From the NCBI GenBank assembly GCA_002307065.1, contig DBTN01000040.1, forward strand, positions 1 to 61,582: a stretch of DNA of 61,582 nt. Reading direction: 5' to 3'. Below the pieces are notes generated by a model. It made no database searches. It was not told where the DNA came from and worked only from the letters and a program-made list of their open reading frames with translations. Of this stretch, positions 1 through 8,832 are shown in pieces. Positions within the stretch are counted from its first letter, which is position 1; each line of letters opens with the position of its first letter. The translations under genes were made by a program, and so were the position numbers. This DNA comes from Akkermansiaceae bacterium UBA1315. GTDB taxonomy: Bacteria; Verrucomicrobiota; Verrucomicrobiia; Verrucomicrobiales; Akkermansiaceae.

Positions 1-1173
1 TCTCCGGCTTCTTCACGTCCGACAAACATCCAATTCTTCGCGCCGAGTTTGGTCGGACGGATGGCGTTTTCCACGAGGTTGTTATCGATCTCGACGCGAC
101 CGTCGCGGAGATAAACCATCAGTTGATTCCACTGGTTGAGGGCATAGCGAATGGCTTTGCCAAGCTGGCTTTGGGGCAAGATATTGCGACGCTTCGAAAG
201 GCTATCGATGAAGCGTTTGAGCCGGTGGTGGATGGGGCGACTTTGGGAGGCTCGGGTGGCTTCACGCAGGGCGGGTCCTGCCCGTTGCTCACGGAGTTGT
301 TTTTCGATTCGGTAAAGGTGGCCCAGTTGACGAAGGATCCAGCCGACCGGTTTGGGGGATTGGTCGGTGGCTTCGAAAAATTTGCGTCGAAGGTGGGCGT
401 GGCAACCCATCAGGGTGATGTGGGGTTTTTTCCTTCGCCCAGGATGGATAGGCGCTAAAGCCATCGCACTGGAGGATGCGCGGCACCGGTTTGGCGAGAT
501 CTTCATCAAGGAGTGCGCTGATACCGGTTTGGGCGCGGCTTTCACTCCAATGATAGATGACGCTTTTGCCGGGCAAATGACTGGTCCAGAGGTAACCGGT
601 TTTGGTGCTGCCGTGGCCGGGAGAAAGGTAGCGGATGGGCGTTTCGTCGATTTGAAGATAGCCGCTTTGGCGATGTTCATTTTGGATTTCACGGTAAATG
701 CCGGAGAGCCAATCGGAGGCGAGCCGTGTCCAATCGCAGAGCGTTTTGCGATGTAAAGAAACTCCCATGCGGGCGAAAATTTCGGACTGCCGGTAGTAGG
801 GTAAATGGTGAGCGTAGCGGTTGGCGACGACTTCGGCGATGAGTCGTGGAGTGGCGGTGCAACGGTCTTGCAAAGAAGGCGGCAAGGCGGCGACGACCGG
901 TTTGGCGAGTAGCTCTCCTTTGCGGACATACTTTGGTCGGATGAGCCGGTGGCGCAGGAAACGGGCTGGATGGAAATCGAGCCGCTCGGTGATTTCTTCT
1001 CCAATCCGGCGCCAAGCCTCGGGTTGAGCGAGGACGAAATCAGGTTCGAGCAGTTCTTCTTCGATGGGAAGGTGGTCCGGGATGCGAGGAGCGCGGGGTT
1101 GCTTGCGTGAAGATTTTTTGACCGGAGTTCCGTCAGCCGCCGGTGCGTCATCGCCCAATGCGGCTAAATCCAA
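1..1173 (-). pseudogene. IS66-family transposase (TnpC), frameshifted and 5'-truncated; runs off the left edge
   Basis: Remnant of the DDE transposase of an IS66 element. Two reading frames together give the catalytic core: the upstream part (about 1173 to 433) has QIDETPIRYL and QCDGFSAY (first and second Asp). The part from about 430 to the window edge has GCHAHLRRKFF, the Glu-containing DNNLVENAIRP and the typical C-terminal LGAKNWMFVG. The frame changes by one base near 425-440, in a run of As followed by Cs, so the protein is broken unless this is a homopolymer error. The first codon available is TTG directly after a TGA, and the usual ~100-residue leucine-rich N-terminus is missing. No TnpA/TnpB partner is visible on the right side. 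The terminal inverted repeat on this side could not be recognised. Confidence 0.88.
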
Positions 1174-1254
1174 TCACCAACCCAACCTCAAACCTCCAAA
1201 AAATACCTCATCCCCAATCTTTGGTGTAGACCCCCGCAGACGGGATCGGCCTGA

Positions 1255-1344
1255 TGGCGGAACGGGAGGGATTCGAACCCTCGGTACGGTTACCCGTACG
1301 TTCCCTTAGCAAGGGAGTGCTTTCGACCACTCAGCCACCGTTCC
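1255..1344 (-). tRNA. tRNA-Ser(GCU)
   Basis: Read on the minus strand, the 90-nt sequence starts GGAACGG and ends CCGTTCC-G-CCA, giving a 7-bp acceptor stem and an encoded CCA. The anticodon stem-loop is CTCCC-TTGCTAA-GGGAA, giving anticodon GCT (codons AGC/AGU). A long variable arm (ACGTACGGGTAACCGTAC) marks a class II tRNA, and the T-arm contains GGTTCGAATCC. It lies between the IS66 remnant and the 528-residue protein gene, both on the same strand. Confidence 0.96.
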
Positions 1345-1434
1345 AAGTAAGCGGGTCGAGGGGTTTGAACCATAGCGGGGGGAGGTCGTCAACCCTTCCG
1401 TGTGGAAACCTTTCGAAATCTTTTTTTTGGGATC

Positions 1435-3021
1435 TCAGACAGGCTTTTCGGAGTCGTCAGGGGATTTGTTTTCAGCAGTTTCCGCGACGGGGGTGGACTC
1501 GGGGATTTCTTCGGCGATGGGCTCGGATTCGACCGGTTCAGGCTCGGCGGAAACACTAGGAATCAATTCGTCGGCCGGGGCTTCTTCGGGAGCGGTGGTC
1601 GTTTCCGCGACGTCGCTGGCGAGCTCGTTGGCGTCGGTAGCTTCGGCGTTCGGCGTGGTGGACGGGGCTTTTGGACCTTTCGGTTTTTTGGCCTTTTTCG
1701 ATTCTTTTGGAGCGGCGGGTTCGCGCGTTTCCTGAACGACGAGCGTGTCGTCGGTGTAGAGCAGGATGTGGCCTTGATGGAGGAGCCAGAAGAGGTCTGC
1801 GGCGTAATCGGCGGGTGGGGCGGTGCTGCCTTCGGGAAGGACGGCTTGCCAGAGGCCTTCGAGTTTTGCCGGTTTGTTTTCGCGGATCCAGGCGACCATT
1901 TTTGCCGGGCGTTCTGCGAGCACGGCATCGGGGGCGAGGGCGTGCGGGCGTGCGGGGCCAGTGTGAAGTTTTCCTTGGCGTTTGAAGACCGGGAGGTGTT
2001 CGGCTTCCAGTGCACGGCAAATCGCCGGGATCAGGATCGCCGGGTGTTTGCGGGCGTGGCTGCCGGCCATGCGCAAGGACGTCAGGAGGGACGGGGAAAG
2101 GTGTTTCGCGGGGATCGCGGCGGAAATCTCGGCCTTGCGGACTTCGGCGAAAGCCTTGTCAAAAACCCGGGTCGCGATGGCGCGTTCGGCTTCGCCACGA
2201 TCTTCGAGCCAAGCATCGTCGGCATCGCCTTTGATGCGCCAGCGAGTTTTTTTCTTGGTCGATTCGAGCCAGGCGTTGACCGCTTCCTCACCGCGTTCGG
2301 TGCGGACTTTCGCGGCGTAGGCTTCGAACGGCATGTTCGAAAAGCGTTCGCGGTGCAAACGGCGGAGGTTCGTCTGATAGGAATGGAAATTCGGGGGTCC
2401 AAGCCACTCGCCGGAAATGCCGCAGCGGGCGACGGATTGGAAATTTCCGGTCGGCGGATCGACCTCGATCGTTTCTTCGTCCAGGATTCCAGCGCGGATT
2501 TCCGACGACCAGAGGTGGCGGAGGGCTTCTTCGCGGGTGAGGAAAAGCGACTCGTCGAGCTTTCCGAGGAAAAGCGGGGAGCCGGATTCTTCGACTTCGA
2601 AAATCGCCCGGCAGCGACCGCGTTCGGCGAGCAGAATCTGGGCGACATCAAAAAGTGCGTAAACCCGAGCGACCTGATGGACTTCCTTGCCGATGAGGTG
2701 AACCGCTTGATTGTCTGGATTGAGAGTCACGCGGACGCCTTGGGCCGGTCCGGCTTCTTCGTGTTGCGGTGGGCCGTCGCGGCGGTCTCTGAAATTTCCG
2801 CCACGGTTGTCGCGGTTATCACGATTTTGGAATGGGCGTCGTCCGCCGTCACGATTTCCCGGGCCACGTTCGCGTTCATCGCGACGTGGCGGCCGTTCGT
2901 CGCCACCGGTTTCGGGTCTTGGCTTGCGGGGGGGCTTCTCATTTCCACCGCGCGCCCAGGCTGGGCCGAGGGCGAATTGGGAGAGGAGGCCGCGAAGTGG
3001 ATCGGTTTCTGAATCGCTCAC
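1435..3021 (-). CDS. Conserved hypothetical protein with an RGG/RDN-rich basic N-terminus and acidic C-terminus
   Basis: A 528-residue protein I do not recognise. It has three visible parts. Residues ~25-95 are an Arg/Gly/Asn/Asp-rich low-complexity tract (for example NRDNRDNRGG) of the kind seen in RNA-binding proteins. Residues ~95-400 are a globular core with a conserved-looking segment, ARCGISGEWLGPPNFHSYQ. Residues ~430-528 are a long Pro/Glu/Ala-rich acidic tail, preceded by a Lys-rich KKAKKPKGPK patch. There is no signal peptide or membrane segment, so it is presumably cytoplasmic. The start ATG at 3021 follows only ~55 bp after waaA ends on the same strand, so co-transcription is possible. 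RNA association is an inference from composition only. A longer antisense frame over the same DNA was judged a GC-rich shadow. Confidence 0.75.
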   Translation of the reverse strand: MSDSETDPLRGLLSQFALGPAWARGGNEKPPRKPRPETGGDERPPRRDERERGPGNRDGGRRPFQNRDNRDNRGGNFRDRRDGPPQHEEAGPAQGVRVTLNPDNQAVHLIGKEVHQVARVYALFDVAQILLAERGRCRAIFEVEESGSPLFLGKLDESLFLTREEALRHLWSSEIRAGILDEETIEVDPPTGNFQSVARCGISGEWLGPPNFHSYQTNLRRLHRERFSNMPFEAYAAKVRTERGEEAVNAWLESTKKKTRWRIKGDADDAWLEDRGEAERAIATRVFDKAFAEVRKAEISAAIPAKHLSPSLLTSLRMAGSHARKHPAILIPAICRALEAEHLPVFKRQGKLHTGPARPHALAPDAVLAERPAKMVAWIRENKPAKLEGLWQAVLPEGSTAPPADYAADLFWLLHQGHILLYTDDTLVVQETREPAAPKESKKAKKPKGPKAPSTTPNAEATDANELASDVAETTTAPEEAPADELIPSVSAEPEPVESEPIAEEIPESTPVAETAENKSPDDSEKPV

Positions 3022-3076
3022 GGTGCTGACATTAGCGGGTTGTTTTCAAATGACAAACTCAGCTTACAGCAATTCA

Positions 3077-4360
3077 TCAAACCTTTTTTCCGGATAAAAT
3101 CGACAAAATCCGCCGAGTGGCACCGTCATGGCCCGATAACGCGCCCGCCGCGAGATCGGTGAGGCGTTGGGAAATGGTGGGATCGAGCGCTTCGATGATC
3201 GCGTTTTTCAGGCCGGATTCGTCGGCGACCTGGAGGCTGGCACCGGTTGAAACCAGGTGGCTTGCGAGTGGCTCGAAGTTTTCCATGTGAGGGCCGAAGA
3301 TCACCGGTTTGTGGGCGAGGATCGCTTCGGCGGGATTCTGGCCACCGGTGGAGAGGAAGCTTTTTCCAATGATCACCGCATCGGCATGGGCCGTCCAATC
3401 GCGAAGTTCGCCGGTGGTGTCGATGACCAGACAGGCGGCGAGGGGATTCGCTGGCGGATGGAAATCGGTGCGTAAGATCACTTCGAACCCCTCGCGTTCC
3501 AGATCGCTTTTCACCTCGGCGCGTCGCTCGGCGTGGCGCGGGACGATGAGCGGCAGCGCTTCAGGATGCGCGGCGCGGATGGCGCGGGCGATGAACGCTT
3601 CTTCGCCGATGTGCGTGCTGGCGGCCAGCACGACCGGTCGCCCGGGTCCGAACGGATCGATGACTTTTTGGAAATCCGGGCGACGCGTGGGGCGCGGGCC
3701 GCTGCCGGGATCGAATTTCAAACTGCCAGTGGCGTGAATTTTTTCCGGAGGGATGCCGAGCGTTTGCCAGACATCGGCGTCGTTTTTTTCCTGAATCGCC
3801 ACCGCATCGAGCATGCGGAAAACCGGTCCCACCCATTTCGCGAAGCGGCGGAATCGTCGGGCAGAGCGAGGAGAAAGCCGCGCGTTCACCAAACGAACCG
3901 GGATTTTTCGTCGGCGGCAGGCGAGAAGCAGGTTGGGCCAGACTTCGGCTTCGATCAGCACGATTTGAGACGGCTCAAACCGGTTGAGATAACGATTCAC
4001 CATCGATGGAAAATCCAGCGGCGAGTAGGTCACGCACAGGCCCGGAATGTTCGCGGCGTTCGCGATGGCGTGACCGGTTGCGGTACCGGTTGCGAGGACG
4101 AAGCGTCGATCTGGTTCGTCGATTTGCCATTCGCGAATCAACTTCAGCGCGAGCATCGATTCGCCGACGCTGATCGCGTGAAAATGCACCGCGCCGCACG
4201 TTTCAAAATCCAAACCGGTGGTATAAATCGCCGCGCGTTCGCCGAGGCGTGTGCCGATGCCGCCGCGCTTGAGCATTTTCACGACCCAACCGGGAAACGC
4301 GGCGATGAAAAGCAGCGGCAGGATCAGCCGGTAAATCGTGAGTGCCAAAAACAATCGCAT
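3077..4360 (-). CDS. waaA: 3-deoxy-D-manno-octulosonic acid (Kdo) transferase WaaA
   Basis: Transfers Kdo from CMP-Kdo to lipid A precursors on the cytoplasmic face of the inner membrane, so this organism should build LPS. The 427 residues match the usual family length (~420-430). An N-terminal membrane anchor (LTIYRLILPLLFIAAF) is followed by the GT30 N-domain with HFHAISVGE, the acceptor-site Glu-bearing LIEAEVWPNLL, and the C-terminal Rossmann half with VLAASTHIGEE and FGPHMENF, which are typical of KdtA. It is followed on the same strand by the RGG-rich protein gene. The start at 4360 places the anchor correctly. Confidence 0.95.
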   Translation of the reverse strand: MRLFLALTIYRLILPLLFIAAFPGWVVKMLKRGGIGTRLGERAAIYTTGLDFETCGAVHFHAISVGESMLALKLIREWQIDEPDRRFVLATGTATGHAIANAANIPGLCVTYSPLDFPSMVNRYLNRFEPSQIVLIEAEVWPNLLLACRRRKIPVRLVNARLSPRSARRFRRFAKWVGPVFRMLDAVAIQEKNDADVWQTLGIPPEKIHATGSLKFDPGSGPRPTRRPDFQKVIDPFGPGRPVVLAASTHIGEEAFIARAIRAAHPEALPLIVPRHAERRAEVKSDLEREGFEVILRTDFHPPANPLAACLVIDTTGELRDWTAHADAVIIGKSFLSTGGQNPAEAILAHKPVIFGPHMENFEPLASHLVSTGASLQVADESGLKNAIIEALDPTISQRLTDLAAGALSGHDGATRRILSILSGKKV

Positions 4361-4545
4361 CGGCCGAGATTATCCAACCCGGACCGAAGGTAAAGCAAGA
4401 CGCCGCATCCCATGAGCGTGGAGATTTCCACCCGTCCTGCGGACTAGCCCACATCCGCCGCTTTTTCACTTTCCCATCATCCGCGAATTGATGATAGTTG
4501 GCATCGTGGCGGAAAACTTATAACAGTCTCTGAGTAGAAAAAGGT

Positions 4546-6579
4546 ATGATTGAAATCAATTCCATTGCTGATCTTGAATTGCTTCGGGAATCCGTGGAGT
4601 TGGAGTGCAAACGCGCCGCAGGCCAGGATGGACAAGGAGCGCTACCGCATGATTTCTGGGAGAGTTATTCCGCAATGGCAAATACGGATGGCGGTATCAT
4701 CCTTTTGGGCGTTCAGGAGAGAAAAGGCAGATTTTCGCTTTACCCGTTATTGAATCCAGACCGCATCCGCAAGGATCTGGTGGATACAGCCAATAACCCC
4801 AACAAAGTCAGCGCGAATCTACTGGGCAATCATTCCATTCGTGAAGTTGTTTTCGATGGGAAAGTCATTCTGCAGGTGGAAATTCCCCGCGCCTCGCGCA
4901 CCCAGCGACCGGTTTTCCTGAATGGAAATCCGTTGCATGGAAATGCCTACCGCCGATTTCACGAGGCCGATCAGAAGCTGTCCGATGACGAGGTGAAGCG
5001 GATGCTCGCGGAGCAGGCCCATAACAGTTTAGACGATCAGATATTGGCACGTTTTGATATTGAGGATTTGGATGTGGATTCTCTGCGGATCTACCGGCAG
5101 ACCCACGCTACCCTCAATCCGGGCCATGTGTGGAGCGGTCTGGCGGATCGGGAATTTCTTAGAGCGATCGGCGCATGGCGTAAGAACCGCGAGACGGGAG
5201 AATCGGGTTTGACGATCGCCGGTTTGTTAATGTTCGGAACTCATCCGGTAATACAGGAACAATTTCCTTATTACATGTTGGATTATCAGGAGCGTCCAGA
5301 AGCCAAGACGGAGCGGCGCTGGATCGACCGCGTAACTCTGGACGGCACTTGGTCGGGCAATCTTTACGATTTTTATCGTAAGGTTTATCCGAAGTTGGTC
5401 GCCGATTTGAAAATTCCTTTTGAAGTGCGGGATGGCGTGCGGCAGGAGGACACGCCAGTGCACGTGGCGTTACGCGAAGCATTGGCAAATGTCATCGTCC
5501 ATTCCGATTACCGGGAGCGCGCTTCAGTGTTTGTCGTAAAGCGGCCGGACATGTTCGGATTCCGAAATCCGGGGCTGATGAGAATTCCTCCAGCGATCGC
5601 GTTGAGAGGCGACGAACATGACTGCCGAAATCGGTTGCTGCATGCGATGTTCCGATACGTGAATGTGGGGGAACAGGCCGGCTCAGGTATCCCGAAGATT
5701 CTCAGTGGATGGAGCAGTCAACATTGGCGGATGCCCTCGTTGAGGGAGGAACGTGAACCGAACAATCGAACGGTGCTGGAGCTCCAGATGCTGGACTTGT
5801 TTCCTTCCGGGATTTTGGATATTCTGAAACTGCACTTTAAGGATCGGTTTGAGTCTTTGCCGCAGATTTCGCGTTTGGCCTTGGCAATTACTTTGAGTGA
5901 AGGGCGTTTGACTCATGGGCGGCTTGCTGAGTTATGCCACGAGCACGCATCGGACGTGAGCAAGACTCTGAGGGAATTGGTCAAAGTGGGTTTTCTTACC
6001 ATCTCAGGAGGAGGGCGCGGAGCGGTTTACCGGTTTGAAGGAACTCCGGTGGTGAGTCCGGAGGACGTTTTTGGTGCTCAAACTCTGGGTAGGGGTATTC
6101 GAGTTTTGACACCTGATTCGTTGAATTTGGCACCTAGCTCCCCGAATTTGGCACCTAGCTCCCCGAATTTGGCACCTAGCTCCCCGAATTTGGCACCTAG
6201 CTCCCCGAATTTGGCACCTAGCTCCCCGAATTTAGCACCTAAACGGGACGAAAATGGTCGCCTTTTGTCCCCTCATCATCGGTTGCCATTCGTGGACGAC
6301 CTTTCAAAATTGAGCGAGAGATTCCGGGGCGAACTCGCGCTCATCGCGATGGACCCGGTCAGCAAAGGGAAAATACCCGGCAATGTAATGAAAGGCGTGA
6401 TCCTTGCGCTTTGTCGGGATCAATATGTGACAGTGCGTTGTCTTGCATCCCTTGTGAACCGCCAGCCGGAAACATTGCGCGGGCAATATTTGTCCACCAT
6501 GTCGCGGAACCGAGAACTCAAGCTGGCCTTTCCCGACAGTCCCAACGATTCCCGCCAAGCTTACACATCCGCCATTTGA
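4546..6579 (+). CDS. AlbA_2/AAA_4 (Schlafen-like) ATP-binding protein with a wHTH and a heptapeptide repeat
   Basis: A 677-residue member of the AlbA_2 family (older names AAA_4, divergent AAA, RecG-like ATP-binding). The N-terminal AlbA_2 domain has ELECKRA near residue 18 and ANTDGGIILLGV near residue 46. A central region follows with HVALREALANVIVHSDY, then RNPG and EQAGSGIPKI, which resemble the C-terminal GHKL-like half of these proteins. A winged-helix segment lies around residues 435-500. Residues ~525-565 are the repeat NLAPSSP (separate entry), then a C-terminal domain. Such proteins often sit inside type I restriction operons, and here the gene overlaps a broken hsdR start by one base (TGATG). 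ACCGGT sites are sparser than in neighbouring genes (two in 2 kb), consistent with transfer. The exact biochemical role is unknown. Confidence 0.85.
   Translation: MIEINSIADLELLRESVELECKRAAGQDGQGALPHDFWESYSAMANTDGGIILLGVQERKGRFSLYPLLNPDRIRKDLVDTANNPNKVSANLLGNHSIREVVFDGKVILQVEIPRASRTQRPVFLNGNPLHGNAYRRFHEADQKLSDDEVKRMLAEQAHNSLDDQILARFDIEDLDVDSLRIYRQTHATLNPGHVWSGLADREFLRAIGAWRKNRETGESGLTIAGLLMFGTHPVIQEQFPYYMLDYQERPEAKTERRWIDRVTLDGTWSGNLYDFYRKVYPKLVADLKIPFEVRDGVRQEDTPVHVALREALANVIVHSDYRERASVFVVKRPDMFGFRNPGLMRIPPAIALRGDEHDCRNRLLHAMFRYVNVGEQAGSGIPKILSGWSSQHWRMPSLREEREPNNRTVLELQMLDLFPSGILDILKLHFKDRFESLPQISRLALAITLSEGRLTHGRLAELCHEHASDVSKTLRELVKVGFLTISGGGRGAVYRFEGTPVVSPEDVFGAQTLGRGIRVLTPDSLNLAPSSPNLAPSSPNLAPSSPNLAPSSPNLAPSSPNLAPKRDENGRLLSPHHRLPFVDDLSKLSERFRGELALIAMDPVSKGKIPGNVMKGVILALCRDQYVTVRCLASLVNRQPETLRGQYLSTMSRNRELKLAFPDSPNDSRQAYTSAI
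6123..6240 (+). repeat. In-frame 21-bp tandem repeat (five full copies plus a partial)
   Basis: Unit GAATTTGGCACCTAGCTCCCC starts at 6123, 6144, 6165, 6186 and 6207, with a shortened copy at 6228 that carries a G-to-A change. Copies are otherwise identical, and a decayed unit precedes the array. It encodes NLAPSSP repeats between the wHTH and the C-terminal domain. Because the unit is a multiple of three, copy-number change alters linker length without breaking the frame. Confidence 0.97.
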
Positions 6580-6734
6580 TGATTGCCGAAGACCGACTCG
6601 AACAGCTCGTCATCCAGTGGTTCCAAGACACGGGTTGGAACAACGTCCATAGAGCGGGTGATCGCTCCGGTAGCAGTGGTGGAAGTGCCGAGGATCTTTG
6701 CCGAGCTTCCGCTGCAATGGCCGCACGTGTATAG
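6579..6734 (+). pseudogene. Truncated type I restriction HsdR N-terminus (relic)
   Basis: The ATG at 6579 overlaps the stop of the AlbA_2 gene (TGATG). The first ~24 residues, MIAEDRLEQLVIQWFQDTGW, read like the start of a type I restriction endonuclease R subunit. The frame then turns into unrelated sequence and stops at 6734, and no further HsdR motifs (nuclease or DEAD-box) follow. From 6735 to the end of rsmD at 6854 I see nothing coding that I can support. This is best read as the scar of a deletion that removed the rest of a restriction operon. The similarity is short, so confidence is moderate. Confidence 0.5.
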
Positions 6735-6853
6735 CGACGAGAGCTTGCCTGTGCAGCTGGACATGGAAACGGGTAATTTCCGCGTTGGAGTTGCCCTTCA
6801 CCGATCCCGAACCTTCTGGAGACTACCATGCATGCCATCCAAGCCGTCTGCAA

Positions 6854-7423
6854 CTATGCGTTTCTCAATCCGGACGCCGCTGGTTCGTAGAGCAGGATGG
6901 CGCTGCTGCCGTATTCGCGGCGGGCGATGAGGGACCAGGCTTCGGTTTCGGGGGTTTTTTGATTCGCGGAAATTTCGGCGATGAGCCAGCCGTCGGGGGC
7001 GAGGCGGGGTTGGATGAGGCCGCTTTTTAAAAGGTCGGTGACGTGGTCTTTGTCGCCGGCGTATTTGAAATACGGCGGGTCTGCGAAAATCAGATCATAG
7101 GTCGAATGGTCCTTTTTTAGGAACGCGGCGACTTCGGATTTGATGACACGTCCGCCATCGAGTTTTGCCTTGGTGAGATTTTCGGTCACGACATTGACGG
7201 CTTGGCGATGTTCATCGACGAACACACACGAACCGGCGCCGCGGCTGAGCGCTTCCAAACCGATCGCTCCGGAACCGGCGAAAAGATCGAGAATACGGGC
7301 GTTTTCCACCTTTTCCGACAGGATCGAAAACATCGCCTGACGGACAAAATCCGTGGTGGGGCGAGCGACGGCGGATGGTACTTTGATCGCGAGGCGTCCG
7401 GCTTTTCCGGCGATGATTCTCAT
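6854..7423 (-). CDS. rsmD: 16S rRNA (guanine(966)-N2)-methyltransferase RsmD
   Basis: Class I SAM-dependent methyltransferase modifying G966 in the 30S subunit. The 189 residues are the normal length. The N-terminus MRIIAGKAGR and RPTTDFVRQAMFSIL are family signatures. DLFAGSGAIGLEALSRGA is the SAM-binding motif I, and IFADPPY is the catalytic DPPY-type motif. The start overlaps the stop of the upstream gene (7420-7423), implying coupling with the AsmA-like gene. Its 3' end abuts the restriction-relic scar, so the rearrangement stopped just outside this gene. Confidence 0.95.
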   Translation of the reverse strand: MRIIAGKAGRLAIKVPSAVARPTTDFVRQAMFSILSEKVENARILDLFAGSGAIGLEALSRGAGSCVFVDEHRQAVNVVTENLTKAKLDGGRVIKSEVAAFLKKDHSTYDLIFADPPYFKYAGDKDHVTDLLKSGLIQPRLAPDGWLIAEISANQKTPETEAWSLIARREYGSSAILLYEPAASGLRNA

Positions 7424-8829
7424 TGGGGTAAATGGGGTGAAGGTTCCGGCGCGGAGGGGTTGATCACCGGTCCGTCTTTTCCGAGGCGCAGTTGGATTTC
7501 GCCGAGTCGGCCGGTGGCTTCGAGGTCCAGAGCGGCGCGTTGGGGTGTGCTCAGCGGGGTGAGCGATGGGGTTCCTTGAAGACCGGGGAGGATTTTTCGG
7601 AGATTTTCGACGAGTTTTTCCGGTGCGGCGACCGTTCGGAGGACGGCGGCGACTTGGCCGTCGGTGGCGATTTTTCCGTTTCCTAAAAGCGAAAGTTCTT
7701 CGCCGATCAAACGGGCGTCGAGGCAGGCGAGCGTGCCGCCGCGCAGAACAAAAACCGAGCTGCCGCGATCAAAGGTCGTGATTTCTTCGCCGCGAGCGAA
7801 AACCGGTTTTTGAGATTCCGTGATGAAATCGCCCTGCCAAGTTGGCGGCGCGAGCAGCAGGCCTTGGAAACGAGCGCGGGCGGCGAACGTTTCCGCTTGG
7901 CCGTGGATTCCGCCGGGGAAATCGACCGGTTGCGGGGCTTGTTGGGGGATAAGAATTTCGAAATGCGAGGGCAGACCTTGGGCGCTCGCGAGCTGGCCGA
8001 GCAGACGGAATTTCATGCCGTGGATTTCGTTTTCGACCGGGCCGAGAGTGAGCAAAGGCGGCTGCCACTGAACCGGTGCGTCCAGTTTCGAAACCGCAGG
8101 CGTTCCCAAGATTCGGATCGATTCAAAAAGCAGCGACGACTTCGCGGCGTCTCCGGAAACCGGCAGACGCGTGGTGAAATCCAAGAACTCGATCAGCGGT
8201 GTTTCCAAACCTGCGGAAACGAGCGAGAAATTTCCGTTTCGGATTTCGATCCACGCGGTCGGACGAGGCGGAGCAACCGGTTTCGGCGGAGTGGCTTCGG
8301 CGGATTTCGAAGGAAGGATCGCGGGATTTTCCGCCATCGGCGGAGCCTGCGGACTCGGGACGCTCGGCAACGGCGGAACCGGTGCGGGGAGTTGCGGCTC
8401 CGGTGCGGGTTGGGCGGATTGTGAAAGAAACGCGAGAATCTGAACCGGGAGCACGATTTCCGGCGAGTCGAGCTCCATGGATTTCACCTCAAGCGTTTGG
8501 CGAAACAACGCTTTCCAAACCGGTTGGATGCGGAGTTGGTCGATTCGTGCCAGCGGTTTTTTGACCGAAGATTTCAGCGCTTCCGGCTGGGAAAGTTCGA
8601 TGTTTCGCAGGGAAAGACCGTTCCAGGGCGACCACGACGCGCCGCCGATCTGGGTGTCGAGCGTGGTTTTTTGGGTGATTTTCCCGGCGATCCAGGTTTT
8701 TCCCGAAACGTTCAGCCAAAGATTGCTGGCCGCGAAAAGGAACAGCGGGCATGCCGCGAGGAGGACAAACGCCCACGGCCAGAGGCGGCGGCCCCGGCGA
8801 TTTTCGCCGGTGAGGGCGGGCGTTTCCAT
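7420..8829 (-). CDS. Membrane-anchored AsmA/YhdP-like protein of unknown function
   Basis: A 469-residue protein with a single N-terminal transmembrane segment around residues 18-38 (WPWAFVLLAACPLFLFAASN), so the bulk is probably periplasmic. Near residues 57-90 it has the pattern QIGGASWSPWNGLSLRNIELS, typical of AsmA/DUF748-type envelope proteins that place a beta-rich chain along the membrane. A Pro/Ala-rich linker (about residues 140-190) separates it from a C-terminal beta-rich region ending in a short repeat-like segment with LGEIQLRLGKDGPVIN. It overlaps rsmD by four bases downstream and lies 3 bp from the exported protein gene upstream, so the three genes probably form an operon. The AsmA assignment rests on topology and the N-terminal motif only. 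Confidence 0.7.
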   Translation of the reverse strand: METPALTGENRRGRRLWPWAFVLLAACPLFLFAASNLWLNVSGKTWIAGKITQKTTLDTQIGGASWSPWNGLSLRNIELSQPEALKSSVKKPLARIDQLRIQPVWKALFRQTLEVKSMELDSPEIVLPVQILAFLSQSAQPAPEPQLPAPVPPLPSVPSPQAPPMAENPAILPSKSAEATPPKPVAPPRPTAWIEIRNGNFSLVSAGLETPLIEFLDFTTRLPVSGDAAKSSLLFESIRILGTPAVSKLDAPVQWQPPLLTLGPVENEIHGMKFRLLGQLASAQGLPSHFEILIPQQAPQPVDFPGGIHGQAETFAARARFQGLLLAPPTWQGDFITESQKPVFARGEEITTFDRGSSVFVLRGGTLACLDARLIGEELSLLGNGKIATDGQVAAVLRTVAAPEKLVENLRKILPGLQGTPSLTPLSTPQRAALDLEATGRLGEIQLRLGKDGPVINPSAPEPSPHLPQ

Positions 8830-8832
8830 GGA

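Noticed and set aside
1174..1254. Terminal inverted repeat of the IS66 element
   Set aside because: The other end is outside the window, so no pair can be compared.
1402..3012. 536-residue plus-strand ORF
   Set aside because: Antisense shadow of the RGG-rich gene: composition is Phe/Gly/Arg-rich and without domain; the minus-strand frame has normal domain-like organisation.
6123..6240. CRISPR array
   Set aside because: 21-bp units with no spacers, in-frame coding repeat.
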